From: Hyphomicrobiales bacterium
GTDB lineage: Bacteria > Pseudomonadota > Alphaproteobacteria > Parvibaculales > Parvibaculaceae
Direction: 5' to 3'
Assembly: GCA_016124805.1 (NCBI GenBank)
Contig: WGND01000011.1
Location: 295,851-359,850, forward strand
Length of the DNA: 64,000 nucleotides
The notes beneath the pieces are model-generated. The model had not been told where the DNA came from. It searched no databases and worked only from the letters and a program-made list of their open reading frames with translations. Both the position numbers and the translations under genes were made by a program. Below, one piece after another: positions 27,310-36,122 of the stretch; the first letter of the stretch is position 1; each line of letters opens with the position of its first letter.

Positions 27310-27861
27310 ATGACTATGACGACTTGGCGTAATGTTGCACGCGGCTTCATCGCCTTTACCTGTGCTGTCGGCTTTTCCGTTTCGGCATTTGCTGCCGACC
27401 CGGCAAAGCCCGATGCGCCCAAACCGGAAGTAACCAAATTCGGTTCCTGGTATACAAGCTGCACAAAAGACGAAAAGGGTGAAAAGGCCTGCTACGTCTT
27501 CGTTGATGTGCGCGCCGGTGAAAAGAAGGCACAGGTTGCCTATATCGGCATCGGTCACGCCATCTCCGAAAAAGAGAAGGGTAAATTCGGCATGTTTGCC
27601 ATCACGCCGCTTGGCACCCTTCTGGCCCCTGGTTTCAAGGTCAATGTGGACGGCAAGAATATCGTGTCCAACCCCTTCCTTTTCTGTGTTGAAGGCGGAT
27701 GTCGCACCGACACATTGCTGAGCGATGATGACATCAAGGCGCTCAAGGGAGGCAAGGAAATGGAAGTTGTTTTCTCGATCCTGCGCAGCGGCGAGGTCAA
27801 GATTCCGCTCAAGCTGGATGGCATGACGGCGGCGATCAATTCGCTGCCCAAAGCGAAATAG
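27310..27861 (+). CDS. Invasion-associated locus B (IalB) family protein
   Basis: A 183-residue exported protein with a signal peptide ending SVSAFAA. The mature domain begins near KFGSWYTSC and contains the paired cysteines in ACYVF and FLFCVEGGC, with MFAITPLGTLLAPG, the pattern of the IalB family. Named after Bartonella, these periplasmic proteins are common in harmless alphaproteobacteria, so no virulence is implied. The ATG at 27310 has a GGAAGGAA site. Its 3' end faces the convergent acetyltransferase gene 8 bp away. Confidence 0.85.
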   Translation: MTMTTWRNVARGFIAFTCAVGFSVSAFAADPAKPDAPKPEVTKFGSWYTSCTKDEKGEKACYVFVDVRAGEKKAQVAYIGIGHAISEKEKGKFGMFAITPLGTLLAPGFKVNVDGKNIVSNPFLFCVEGGCRTDTLLSDDDIKALKGGKEMEVVFSILRSGEVKIPLKLDGMTAAINSLPKAK

Positions 27862-27869
27862 GACCGCGC

Positions 27870-28592
27870 CTAATCTTCCCGCGTTGGTGCCAGCACCGTT
27901 CTCAGCCATCTGAGGACGGTGTTGTCTTTTGCCAGATAGCGTTTGAGATTTTCCATGTCCCGCGAAAGCTTCTCGGGATTTGCAAATAATTCCTGGCGAC
28001 GCCGGAAGGGTTTCTCCGGGTCCAGCTTGCGCACCACGACGGCCGGGTTACCAGCCGCAATGCAGTTGGCCGGCAGGCTTCGCGTCACGACCGCGCCGGC
28101 ACCGATGATAGTGTTATCGCCGATGGTCACGCCCTTGCCGATGATGACCTTCACACCCAGCCAGACATTTTCCCCGATGATGATCGGCGCGTGCTTGTCC
28201 AGCTCGGCTGTCCGGTCATAGGTGTCATGCCAGTCGCTATCCGAAATATAGCAGTTGCTGGCGATCATCGTGTTGGACCCAATTGTAATTGAATCGGACG
28301 AGACGATATGCGTCCCGGGTGAAATCAGAACATAGTCACCAATGGTGATGCGTCCCTCGCGCTCGCCCGTGAACCACGTCGCCAGCCGAACCATATTGGC
28401 GCGGGCGGCATGAATATGGAGATGGCTGCCAGCACGGATGCCGCCACCCCAGACTTCGATATTGCGCGGATTGGTGACATCAATACCCGGCCCGATGGCG
28501 TCGAAAGCCGGGAGCAGGAAATGGCGCGTGTAGAGCCCCACATAGCCATCAATCAGCCTGCGAATGGAATAAGGTTTTCTGTCGCGCCGCAC
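27870..28592 (-). CDS. Hexapeptide-repeat O-acetyltransferase (WbbJ/maltose-transacetylase-like)
   Basis: A 240-residue left-handed beta-helix acyltransferase. Hexapeptide repeats run from about residue 60 to 190 (ITIGDYVLISPGTHIVSSDS, IIIGENVWLGVKVIIGKGV, IIGAGAVVTRSLPANCIAAG), and the active-site loop has DSDWHDTYD, where His is expected to be catalytic. It probably acetylates a sugar of a surface polysaccharide or LPS. The start is a GTG at 28592 with GGGGAG upstream; an ATG nearby is out of frame. It stands alone between convergent and same-strand neighbours. Confidence 0.82.
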   Translation of the reverse strand: MRRDRKPYSIRRLIDGYVGLYTRHFLLPAFDAIGPGIDVTNPRNIEVWGGGIRAGSHLHIHAARANMVRLATWFTGEREGRITIGDYVLISPGTHIVSSDSITIGSNTMIASNCYISDSDWHDTYDRTAELDKHAPIIIGENVWLGVKVIIGKGVTIGDNTIIGAGAVVTRSLPANCIAAGNPAVVVRKLDPEKPFRRRQELFANPEKLSRDMENLKRYLAKDNTVLRWLRTVLAPTRED

Positions 28593-28690
28593 GTCATCGT
28601 CTCCCCGTCATCTTCCCCTCAAGGTAGCAAGGGAAAGAGGCTAGGGCATAGCACAAGGCAATAGCCCAGCGTTAGCGGGATGTCGCGGGC

Positions 28691-29017
28691 CTAATGAGCG
28701 TTTCCGGGGCGCAGGGCATAGGTCCCGTTTTTCAGCGGGCCGAAGATTTCCTCGACCTGCGGGTGGCGGACGGGCTCGCCGGTTTCGTCAAGAATCAGGT
28801 TTTGTTCGGAGACATAGGCGACATATTCAGTGTCGGTATTCTCGGCCAGCAGATGATAATAGGGCTGGTCCTTGATCGGGCGCACCTCTTCGGGGATCGA
28901 CTGCCACCACTCCTCGGTATTGTTGAACGTGGGATCAACGTCATAAATCACACCCCGAAAGGCATAGAACCGGTGCCTGACGATCTGGCCGATTCTGAAT
29001 TTTGCCTCACGACGCAT
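28691..29017 (-). CDS. hspQ: Heat shock protein HspQ
   Basis: A 108-residue protein of the HspQ/YccV family, which binds hemimethylated DNA in vitro and in enterobacteria acts as a specificity factor for Lon protease. The family pattern FRIGQIVRHRFYAFRGVIYD, then QPYYHLLAEN and AYVSEQNL, is clear. The ATG at 29017 has GGAG 6 bp upstream; an alternative TTG four codons earlier is less likely. Monocistronic by position. Confidence 0.9.
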   Translation of the reverse strand: MRREAKFRIGQIVRHRFYAFRGVIYDVDPTFNNTEEWWQSIPEEVRPIKDQPYYHLLAENTDTEYVAYVSEQNLILDETGEPVRHPQVEEIFGPLKNGTYALRPGNAH

Positions 29018-29235
29018 AAACAACTCCAAGCCTTTAGCTGAACCAAATTGATCTAGAGGTATAGCAGGACTGCACCGGAAGATAAAAGTCCCGCAGATAC
29101 AGGCTGATAGCGCCGCCTTCGCTCCCTCAAACTGAAGAAAACAGGGGCGTCAATGCCTTAATCATTGTCTTTCAGCGCCAACCACCCAATATGCCGACTA
29201 TCAAAACTCACTTAATCAAAAATAGCGGAGCTTCC

Positions 29236-30339
29236 ATGAGCCGATCTGTTGAAACCCTCTTCCGGCCCTTCACATTTAACGGGCTGACCCTGCCAAATCG
29301 CATCGTGATGGCGCCTATGACCCGGTCGCAGTCGCCCAACGGCATTCCGGGCCCCAATGTGGCGGAATATTACCGCCGCCGCGCGGAGAATGAATGTGGC
29401 CTCATCATCACCGAGGGCACCACGATCAACACGCCTGTGGCCACGGGCGATGCAAATGTACCCCAGTTCTGGGGGGAAGAATCGCTCAAGGGCTGGAAGC
29501 ATGTGGTCGATACGGTCCATGCCGCCGGTGGCAAAATCATGCCCCAGATCTGGCATGTCGGCATGACCCGCGTGGCGGGCAAGGCGACGAACCACGATCT
29601 GCCAAGCCATGGCCCCTCCGGTCTGGTGAAGCCCGGCTCCAAGAAATCCGAGCCGATGACCACCAAGGAAATCAAGGACACGATCAAGGCTTTTGGTGAA
29701 GCGGCACGCGATGCCCGCGAAATCGGCATGGATGGCGTTGAGCTGCATGGCGCCCATGGCTATCTGATCGACCAGTTTTTCTGGGCCGGCACCAATGAGC
29801 GCACGGATGAATATGGCGGCGACATGGTGGGGCGTACGCGCTTTGCCGTTGAAGTGATTGAAGAAGTCCGCAAGCAGGCGGGTGACGATTTCCCGCTCAT
29901 CCTGCGTTTCTCGCAGTGGAAGCAGCAGGACTATACGGCCAAGCTTGCCAACACGCCGGAAGAACTCGGCGCCTTCCTGAAGCCGCTGTCAGATGCCGGT
30001 GTGGACATGTTCCATTGCTCGCAGCGCCGTTTCTGGGAACCGGAATTTGAAGGCTCCGACCTCAATCTGGCCGGCTGGACAAAGAAGTTGACCGGCAAGC
30101 CGACGACCACGGTTGGCAGCGTCAGCCTGTCGGGTGAGTTCATCGGCTCCTTCATGGGAGAAGCCTCCGAAGCCACGGGCATTGATAATCTTCTCGTGCG
30201 TATGGAAGCCGATGAATTCGACATGGTCGCTGTCGGTCGCGCACTGCTGGTTGATCCGGCCTGGTCGCGCAAAGTGCATGAGGGCAATTTCAGCGAGCTG
30301 ATGCCCTTCAAGCCCGAGGCACTGGCCACGCTTTCCTGA
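29236..30339 (+). CDS. Alkene reductase, Old Yellow Enzyme family (NemA-like)
   Basis: A 367-residue FMN-dependent flavoprotein of the NADH:flavin oxidoreductase/OYE family, reducing activated C=C bonds or nitro groups. PNRIVMAPMTRSQS near the N-terminus, the FMN-loop HGAHGYLIDQFF and NERTDEYGGD are diagnostic. The ATG at 29236 follows GGAG by 5 bp; an earlier in-frame ATG at 29191 lacks a ribosome site. The physiological substrate is not evident. A strong terminator follows the gene. Confidence 0.9.
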   Translation: MSRSVETLFRPFTFNGLTLPNRIVMAPMTRSQSPNGIPGPNVAEYYRRRAENECGLIITEGTTINTPVATGDANVPQFWGEESLKGWKHVVDTVHAAGGKIMPQIWHVGMTRVAGKATNHDLPSHGPSGLVKPGSKKSEPMTTKEIKDTIKAFGEAARDAREIGMDGVELHGAHGYLIDQFFWAGTNERTDEYGGDMVGRTRFAVEVIEEVRKQAGDDFPLILRFSQWKQQDYTAKLANTPEELGAFLKPLSDAGVDMFHCSQRRFWEPEFEGSDLNLAGWTKKLTGKPTTTVGSVSLSGEFIGSFMGEASEATGIDNLLVRMEADEFDMVAVGRALLVDPAWSRKVHEGNFSELMPFKPEALATLS

Positions 30340-30355
30340 ACCACCTCAAACATCA

Positions 30356-30385
30356 AAGCCCCCGCTGCAAAGCGGGGGCTTTTTT
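30356..30385 (+). terminator. Intrinsic terminator after the Old Yellow Enzyme gene
   Basis: An 11-bp GC-rich stem AAGCCCCCGCT / AGCGGGGGCTT with the tetraloop GCAA, then T residues. It separates two convergent genes. Confidence 0.92.
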
Positions 30386-30406
30386 GTGTTTGAGATGCAG
30401 CGCAGA

Positions 30407-31450
30407 CTAGAAGCCGTAGGCTGTGGCAAGTTCCGGATCACGCTCAGCCACTTTTTTGGCGAGGTCGTAAATCACCTTGGCCTGCTTCCAGGTGGCATCG
30501 TCCTGCATCTTGCCGTCAATCATCGCCACGCCGGTGCCGTCGGGCATGGCTTCGAGAATTTTGCCCGCAAAGATCACCTCATCGGGATCGGGGCTGAAAA
30601 CACGCTTGGCAATGGCGATCTGATTGGGATGAAGTGTCCAGGCGCCGACGCAGCCCATCAGATAGGCATTGCGGAACTGCTGCTCGCAGGCATCGCTATC
30701 AGCGATATCGCCAAAGGGGCCATAGAAGGGGCGGATGTCATTGGCGACGCAGGCATCGACCATTTTGGCAAAGGTATAGTGCCAGAGATCCTGCTGGGCA
30801 GAGATACGCGGGCTGCCATCTTCCTTGGGATCTTCGAGCACGCGATAGAAGGGGTGACCGCCACCGACTCGGGTGGTCTTCATGCGGCGCGAGGCAGCCA
30901 GATCGGCCGGTCCAAGACTCATGCCATGCATGCGCGGGCTGGCCGCGGCGATCTCCTCGACATTCTTGACGCCTTGGGCTGTTTCGAGAATGGCGTGGAT
31001 CAGGATCGGCTTTTCGATCTTGTAGCGTGACTCAAGCTGCGCAAGCAGCTGGTCGAGATAATGGATATCCCAGTCGCCCTCGACCTTGGGCAGCATGATG
31101 ACATCGACCTTGTTGCCGACCTCGGCCACGATCTCCATCACGTCATCCAGCATCCAGGGACTGTTGAGCGGGTTGATGCGCACCCAGAGTCCGGTATTGC
31201 CGAAGTCATGTTCCTTGGCCGTCGCGATGAAGCCTGCGCGCGCGGCTTCCTTGGCGTCGGCCGGAATGGCGTCTTCCAGATTGCCCAGCAGCACATCGAC
31301 CTTCGGGATCATCTCACCAATGCGGGCGCGGACCTTCTCGTTGTGACCCGGAAAGAAATGGATCATGCGCTCAAGCGCAACGGGCAATTCACGAAAGGGA
31401 GCAGGGGCGCCGATGGAAAGCGGCTTGTAGAAATTCACAGGAAGTTTCAT
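30407..31450 (-). CDS. HpcH/HpaI aldolase / citrate lyase family protein (malyl-CoA lyase-like)
   Basis: A 347-residue enzyme of the CitE/malyl-CoA lyase family, which cleaves or forms 3-hydroxy-acyl-CoA thioesters with Mg2+. [20 protein letters not shown], with the metal-binding acidic residues, [10 protein letters not shown] and [13 protein letters not shown] match L-malyl-CoA / beta-methylmalyl-CoA lyase. That enzyme acts in the ethylmalonyl-CoA or 3-hydroxypropionate routes; no other genes of those routes are in the window, so the precise reaction is open. It is followed on the same strand by nothing, and preceded by the MFS gene 77 bp upstream. Confidence 0.85.
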   Translation of the reverse strand: MKLPVNFYKPLSIGAPAPFRELPVALERMIHFFPGHNEKVRARIGEMIPKVDVLLGNLEDAIPADAKEAARAGFIATAKEHDFGNTGLWVRINPLNSPWMLDDVMEIVAEVGNKVDVIMLPKVEGDWDIHYLDQLLAQLESRYKIEKPILIHAILETAQGVKNVEEIAAASPRMHGMSLGPADLAASRRMKTTRVGGGHPFYRVLEDPKEDGSPRISAQQDLWHYTFAKMVDACVANDIRPFYGPFGDIADSDACEQQFRNAYLMGCVGAWTLHPNQIAIAKRVFSPDPDEVIFAGKILEAMPDGTGVAMIDGKMQDDATWKQAKVIYDLAKKVAERDPELATAYGF

Positions 31451-31527
31451 TGGTGATCCGAAAGCAAGAGGAACCGGGAAGCGGCCAGTCTAGCGAGCCA
31501 GCGCGCAGGAATCCATGCGAGATGCGA

Positions 31528-32823
31528 TCAGAGCTGCACTTCGCGGTCGGCCTGTTTGAGAAGGGCCGCCGGGTCGCCCGCCATGAACAGAAGCGTGAGA
31601 CCGATGACCGATGCGCCCGTGATGACCAGATAGGCCACGTGATAACCGCCCCCATATTGATACAGAAAGCCGAGCAGGGCGGGGCCTGCCGCCATGGCGC
31701 AGGTGATGATCATCTGGGAAAGCGACAGGATGCGCGCATAGGCTTTGAGGCCAAAGGCCTCAGCCACCATCAGGGGCATCATCATCTGAATATTGCCCAC
31801 TGTGGCACCAAACATCGCCGATATGACGAACAGGGCGACATGATGTTGCGCGAAGGCAAAGCCGGTAAAGGAGATGCCCTGCAGCACGAAAATGCCGATG
31901 AGATATGACTTCGACTCGATGCGGGAGAGAATGAAGCCACCAAACAGACGACCGCATATGCTGGCAGCCGCCATAATGGAAATGGCAAGCGCTGCGGTGT
32001 GGTCATCACCGGTGCGGGTGGCCACAAGACGGAACTGATGGGCCAGCGAGCCGACCTGCGCCATCATGGAAAAGACATAGGCGGCGGTGAAGAGGATGAA
32101 GAAGCGGCTGCGGATCGCCTCGCCATAGGCAATGCCATCTGGCGGCGCGATGGAACCATCAGCACTGCGCCGGGGCGGATCGCCGTCCGGCGCCAAACCC
32201 ATGGATGCAGGGCTCGGGCGCAGCATGATCCAGGCGATCGGCAGCGTTCCCAGGATCAGCATGAGGGCAAGCCATTGGCTGGCCTGACCAAGCCCCAGCC
32301 ATTCAATCAGATAGACCGAAATGGGCGTGAAGATGATGCCGCCCAGCGAGAGGCCCGTTGATGAAAAGGCAATGGCGCGCGAACGCTGACGGCTGAACCA
32401 GCGCGCCACGAGCGTGGTGCCGGGGACAACAGCGATGGCGGCATTGCCGATACCAAAGAGGATGTAGAAGCCATAAAGCTGCCAGAGGCTGTCGACATAG
32501 CCTGCCGCGACAAGGGCCAGCGCGGACAACAGGCCGCCGCCCGTCATCACATAACGGGGATCATAACGGTCGATCAGCCATCCCACCGTCAATCCGGCCA
32601 TGCCGCCGGAGAGAAAGAAACACGCCGTGGCGGTCGAGGCCGCCGTTACCGAGAAACCGTTCTGACTGACAAAGGCTTTGAGGAAGATCGAGAGATTGTA
32701 AAAAATCAGACCGCAGGAAAATGTCTGAATGACAAAAACAGCCGCCACGATGTACCAGCCGTAAAAAATACGTCCGCCGGGCGTCGTCGTCTGCGGTGTT
32801 TTTGTGGACCCCTCATAGGGCAT
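31528..32823 (-). CDS. MFS transporter (oxalate/formate antiporter-like)
   Basis: A 431-residue, 12-helix major facilitator. It opens FYGWYIVAAVFVIQTF, typical of the monocarboxylate/OFA branch, and carries DRYDPRYVMTGGG in the loop between helices 2 and 3. The ATG at 32823 follows GGGAG by 6 bp; a longer open frame upstream has no family similarity. Located ahead of the malyl-CoA lyase-like gene on the same strand, it may import an organic acid used by that enzyme; this is inference. It is divergent from the sulfide:quinone oxidoreductase gene. Confidence 0.85.
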   Translation of the reverse strand: MPYEGSTKTPQTTTPGGRIFYGWYIVAAVFVIQTFSCGLIFYNLSIFLKAFVSQNGFSVTAASTATACFFLSGGMAGLTVGWLIDRYDPRYVMTGGGLLSALALVAAGYVDSLWQLYGFYILFGIGNAAIAVVPGTTLVARWFSRQRSRAIAFSSTGLSLGGIIFTPISVYLIEWLGLGQASQWLALMLILGTLPIAWIMLRPSPASMGLAPDGDPPRRSADGSIAPPDGIAYGEAIRSRFFILFTAAYVFSMMAQVGSLAHQFRLVATRTGDDHTAALAISIMAAASICGRLFGGFILSRIESKSYLIGIFVLQGISFTGFAFAQHHVALFVISAMFGATVGNIQMMMPLMVAEAFGLKAYARILSLSQMIITCAMAAGPALLGFLYQYGGGYHVAYLVITGASVIGLTLLFMAGDPAALLKQADREVQL

Positions 32824-32946
32824 GACTGTCTCCCGACCGACAGCATGAGGCTGCAGCCAAGGCCTACATAATATTCGGGGGCGACAAACCCAAGGCAAAA
32901 ATGACGTGTTCGTCAATTTTGGTCAGTTGGACCAGAAATAGCTGCC

Positions 32947-33002
32947 TTGACTTTATTTAAGTGTTTCCTAATATATAAATACATAAAAAATGTGGGAAAC
33001 AC
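32947..33002 (+). promoter_or_regulatory. Promoter and long inverted repeat before the sulfide:quinone oxidoreductase gene
   Basis: TTGACT (32947-32952) with TAATAT (32969-32974) at 16-bp spacing makes a good sigma-70-type promoter in an unusually AT-rich stretch. A perfect 8-bp inverted repeat, GTGTTTCC (32961-32968) and GGAAACAC (32995-33002), brackets the -10 region with 26 bp between arms. The right arm ends just before the ribosome site. This could be an operator for a sulfide-responsive ArsR-type repressor such as SqrR/BigR, or an RNA stem; neither regulator is encoded nearby. Confidence 0.5.
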
Positions 33003-33015
33003 GCAGGAAGTCGCC

Positions 33016-34308
33016 ATGAAAAAATCAGTCGTCGTTCTGGGTGCCGGTATTGGTGGCACGTCCGCAGCCTTTGAGATCAAGGAACAGCTTGGCGACCGAG
33101 CTAATATTACTGTGGTTTCCGACAGTGAGTGGTTCCATTTTGTGCCCTCCAACCCATGGGTCGCCCTGAAATGGCGAGAGGCAAAGGACATCAAAGTCCA
33201 TCTGCCCGAGATATTCGCCAATCTCAAAATCGGCTTCAACGCCTCAGGCGCCAAACGGGTACTGCCGGACCAGAATACCCTCCTGCTGAATGATGGCACG
33301 CGCCTGACCTATGATTATCTGGTGATCGCGACCGGTCCGGCGCTGGCTTTTGATGAAATTGAGGGTTTTGGTCCCGGGAAAAACAGCAACTCCATCTGCC
33401 ATGTCGATCACGCTTCGGCACTTGCCACAAAATGGGACCAGTTCTGCGCTGATCCTGGCCCCATTGTTGTGGGCGCGGTGCAGGGCGCTTCCTGTTTTGG
33501 TCCGGCCTATGAATTCGCATTGCTCGCCAATACCGACCTGCGCAGGCGCAAGATCCGTCATCGTGTGCCCATCACCTTCGTGACATCGGAGCCCTATATC
33601 GGCCATCTGGGACTTGGCGGTGTCGGCGACACAAAAGGCCTGCTGGAATCGGTTCTGCGTAACCGGGACATCAAATGGATCACCAATGCCCGGGTCGATC
33701 ATTTTGATGACGACAAGGTCGTTGTTAGCGAAATGAATGAGGATGGCAGCGTCAAGAAGGTCCATGAACTGCCCTCACGCCTCAACATGATGATCCCCGG
33801 CTTCAAGGGTGTTTCCTGCTTCTTTGATGAGGAGGGCAAACCGATTGAAGGTCTGGTGAACCCGCGCGGCTTTGTTCTCATCGACAAGTTCCAGGCCAAT
33901 CCGACCTATCCCAATGTTTATGGCGTGGGTGTCTGTGTTGCCATCCCGCCTGTCGAGAAAACGCCTGTGCCGGTGGGGGTTCCCAAAACAGGTTACATGA
34001 TTGAATCCATGGTGAGCGCGGTGGCCGCCAATCTGTCGAAGGCATTGGCTGGCCACAAGCCCGAAACGGAAGCGACCTGGAATGCCGTTTGCCTTGCCGA
34101 TTTCGGCGATGATGGGGTGGCCTTCGTCGCGCTGCCGCAAATACCGCCACGAAATGTAAATTGGGCCGGGCAGGGCTATTGGGTGCATCTGGCGAAGGTC
34201 GCCTTTGAAAAATATTTCATGCACAAGGTTCGGACCGGGGCAGGCGAACCGGGCTATGAGCGGGTGGTGATGAAAATGCTGGGTGTTGAGCGAACCCGCC
34301 GCGATTGA
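33016..34308 (+). CDS. sqr: Sulfide:quinone oxidoreductase-like FAD-dependent enzyme
   Basis: A 430-residue flavoprotein with the FAD dinucleotide fold at the very N-terminus (VVVLGAGIGGTSAAFE). The redox Cys motif QGASCFGPAYEFA and a second Cys in VYGVGVCVAIPP match the sulfide:quinone oxidoreductase family, which oxidises sulfide to sulfur and feeds electrons to quinone at the inner membrane. Conserved YMIESMVSAVAAN follows. The ATG at 33016 has GCAGGAAG upstream. It stands alone, followed by a GST gene, which could handle sulfane sulfur with glutathione; that link is inference. Confidence 0.85.
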   Translation: MKKSVVVLGAGIGGTSAAFEIKEQLGDRANITVVSDSEWFHFVPSNPWVALKWREAKDIKVHLPEIFANLKIGFNASGAKRVLPDQNTLLLNDGTRLTYDYLVIATGPALAFDEIEGFGPGKNSNSICHVDHASALATKWDQFCADPGPIVVGAVQGASCFGPAYEFALLANTDLRRRKIRHRVPITFVTSEPYIGHLGLGGVGDTKGLLESVLRNRDIKWITNARVDHFDDDKVVVSEMNEDGSVKKVHELPSRLNMMIPGFKGVSCFFDEEGKPIEGLVNPRGFVLIDKFQANPTYPNVYGVGVCVAIPPVEKTPVPVGVPKTGYMIESMVSAVAANLSKALAGHKPETEATWNAVCLADFGDDGVAFVALPQIPPRNVNWAGQGYWVHLAKVAFEKYFMHKVRTGAGEPGYERVVMKMLGVERTRRD

Positions 34309-34406
34309 ACATAAATACGCGTCTTATGAACAATAGAAGACCAATTTCTTTCTCTGCATTCTGCCCATTTATGCGTATTGTCTGCGGCAGACATCGCAAA
34401 AGCAGA

Positions 34407-34422
34407 TCATGGTCAACCATGA
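34407..34422 (+). promoter_or_regulatory. Palindromic operator candidate before the GST gene
   Basis: TCATGGT and ACCATGA form a perfect 7-bp inverted repeat with a 2-bp centre (CA). It ends 6 bp before the purine-rich ribosome site of the GST gene. The compact symmetry suggests a dimeric repressor site; no candidate regulator is encoded beside it. Confidence 0.45.
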
Positions 34423-34438
34423 CGACAGGGAGAGAAGC

Positions 34439-35056
34439 ATGAAGTTCTATAATTCAATTGGGCCGAACCCGCGTATCGTGAAGATGTTCATGGCGGAGAA
34501 GGGCATTACCCTGCCTTTCGTGGAAGTTGACCTGATGAAGGGCGACAACCGCCGCGAACCCTATCTCTCCAAGAACGCGGCCGGTCAAATGCCCTGCCTT
34601 GAACTCGACAATGGCGACGTTATTGCCGAAGTCACGGCGATCTGTGAATATCTCGATGAGAAATTTCCCGACAATTCGCTGATTGGCACGACCCCGGAAG
34701 AGCGCGCTGAAACCCGCATGTGGACGCGCCGCATCGACCTGAATGTGGCAGAGCCACTGGCCAATGGCTTCCGCTTCGCAGAGGGTCTGCCGCTCTTCAA
34801 AGATCGCTTCCGGTGCCTTCCCGAAGCTGCCGATGGCCTCAAAGCCATTGCGCAGGACAAGCTGACCTGGCTGGATGGGCTGATGGCAGGCAAAGAATTT
34901 GTTGCCGGAAAGCGCATGACCCTTGCTGATATTCTGCTGTTCTGCGTTCTTGATTTCGGAGCGGCGGTCGGCCAGCCGCTCAATGCCGACAACAAGAATA
35001 TCGCAGCCTGGTTTGAGCGCATGAAGGCGCGTCCGAGCGCAACGGCGACAGCCTGA
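34439..35056 (+). CDS. Glutathione S-transferase family protein
   Basis: A 205-residue GST with an N-terminal thioredoxin-like domain (MKFYNSIGPNPRIVKMFMAE, then NAAGQMPCLELDNG with the cis-Pro) and an all-alpha C-terminal domain containing KRMTLADILLFCVL. The Ser/Asn-Pro near the N-terminus takes the place of the usual catalytic residue. Glutathione conjugation or peroxidase activity is expected. The ATG follows AGGGAGAGA. It ends 15 bp before a terminator hairpin. Confidence 0.88.
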   Translation: MKFYNSIGPNPRIVKMFMAEKGITLPFVEVDLMKGDNRREPYLSKNAAGQMPCLELDNGDVIAEVTAICEYLDEKFPDNSLIGTTPEERAETRMWTRRIDLNVAEPLANGFRFAEGLPLFKDRFRCLPEAADGLKAIAQDKLTWLDGLMAGKEFVAGKRMTLADILLFCVLDFGAAVGQPLNADNKNIAAWFERMKARPSATATA

Positions 35057-35071
35057 ACTTGATCGCTGAAT

Positions 35072-35105
35072 GCTGCGGGATGCCTGTGTATCCCGCAGCC
35101 TTTTT
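35072..35105 (+). terminator. Intrinsic terminator after the GST gene
   Basis: A 10-bp stem GCTGCGGGAT / ATCCCGCAGC with an 8-base loop, then C and five T. It lies 15 bp after the GST stop codon. Confidence 0.85.
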
Positions 35106-35123
35106 CAAACAGAGGAGGGCGAC

Positions 35124-35513
35124 ATGAAACTGTTCCGTGTGTTTTTGATGGCTTTACTGGCTTTGCCCGTTTCGGTTGCCTATGCGGCAGCGCCTGTCGA
35201 TGGTGATCGCGCCAGCAATCCATGGGCTTGCCTTGCGCCATCTTCTGCCGAAGAACTCGCCAATGCCAAGTCGTGGTGGGATCGACGCTCTGCCGAAGAG
35301 CAGGCGATCATGCTGTCGCTGCCCTGCGAGGAACGCTTCATGCCGGCGGTGTGCATTTTCCTGTTCGAACCGGACCTGAAAGCGTGCACGGCAAAACGAG
35401 TTGCCGAATATCGGGCCAATCGCGTCTGTGATGCCAAGGGTCTCGAGATTTTGACGCAGGAGTTTGTTGACTGCACGGAAGACTATAAGCGCAAAACTGC
35501 CCCCATCATGTGA
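35124..35513 (+). CDS. Secreted cysteine-rich protein of unknown function
   Basis: A 129-residue protein with a signal peptide (MKLFRVFLMALLALPVSVAYA). The mature part has six cysteines in the contexts WAC, LPC, AVC, KAC, RVC and VDC, consistent with three disulfides in the periplasm. No family is recognised. The ATG has a strong AGAGGAGGG site. The stop codon overlaps the GTG start of the thioesterase gene (ATGTGA), implying translational coupling. Confidence 0.75.
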   Translation: MKLFRVFLMALLALPVSVAYAAAPVDGDRASNPWACLAPSSAEELANAKSWWDRRSAEEQAIMLSLPCEERFMPAVCIFLFEPDLKACTAKRVAEYRANRVCDAKGLEILTQEFVDCTEDYKRKTAPIM

Positions 35514-35944
35514 GATCAGTCGTGAGTCAAGACCCCCATCCAGGCGATGATGTCCTGTCGCAGGAAGAAGAATCCGCCGCCGCACGCACCCTCGGCAAGA
35601 AAGTTCTCGAACTCGACGCCGAGCGCGGCTATGTGCGCGCATCCTTCTATGCCGGTGAAAATTTCATCAATCGCGGCGGCCGCATCTATGGTGGTTTTCT
35701 TGCGGCGATGCTGGACGGGCTGTGTGGCCATGCCACGCGTCTCACGCATCGCGAGCCCGGCATTCCGCAGGTCACGCTGGAACTCAAGACCAGTTTCATT
35801 GGTCGGGCAGATGTCGGTACGCTGATTGGTGAAGGCTGGGTGAAACATCGCGGGCGTTCCATCGTCTTTGCCGAGGCTGAATTGTGCAATGAGGCCGGCA
35901 TGCCCGTCGCCAAAGCCAGCGCCACTTTCAAAATCGGCAAATAG
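35510..35944 (+). CDS. PaaI-family hotdog-fold thioesterase
   Basis: A 144-residue hotdog thioesterase. FINRGGRIYGGFLAAMLDGLC is the family core, with the Gly-Gly loop and acidic residue used in acyl-CoA hydrolysis, and LELKTSFIGRA follows. A GTG at 35510 overlapping the previous stop is taken as the start; another GTG at 35522 is possible, and neither has a strong ribosome site. Substrate is probably an aryl- or short acyl-CoA, by family analogy only. Confidence 0.8.
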   Translation: MRSVVSQDPHPGDDVLSQEEESAAARTLGKKVLELDAERGYVRASFYAGENFINRGGRIYGGFLAAMLDGLCGHATRLTHREPGIPQVTLELKTSFIGRADVGTLIGEGWVKHRGRSIVFAEAELCNEAGMPVAKASATFKIGK

Positions 35945-36122
35945 GCCAAACAAGCCCATTTTCCTGCCGTTATGGCCCTGATTGTCCTCCAGACTTGCCT
36001 CAATGCCTCAATATGTCATAAGGCGCGTGAGCTGTGCGTCTGCGAGGAGGCACCTGGCATCCCCATTTGCCTTCATTCTGCTGACGAAGCCGCGCTGATA
36101 CGCGGCGCGGAGACCTGAATAC

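Noticed and set aside
27310..27861. IalB-like protein as a sign of pathogenicity
   Set aside because: The family is widespread in free-living alphaproteobacteria, and no other virulence genes are present.
34314..34379. AATACGC and GCGTATT inverted repeat upstream of the GST gene
   Set aside because: The arms are 52 bp apart and only 7 bp long, close to chance expectation in an intergenic stretch.
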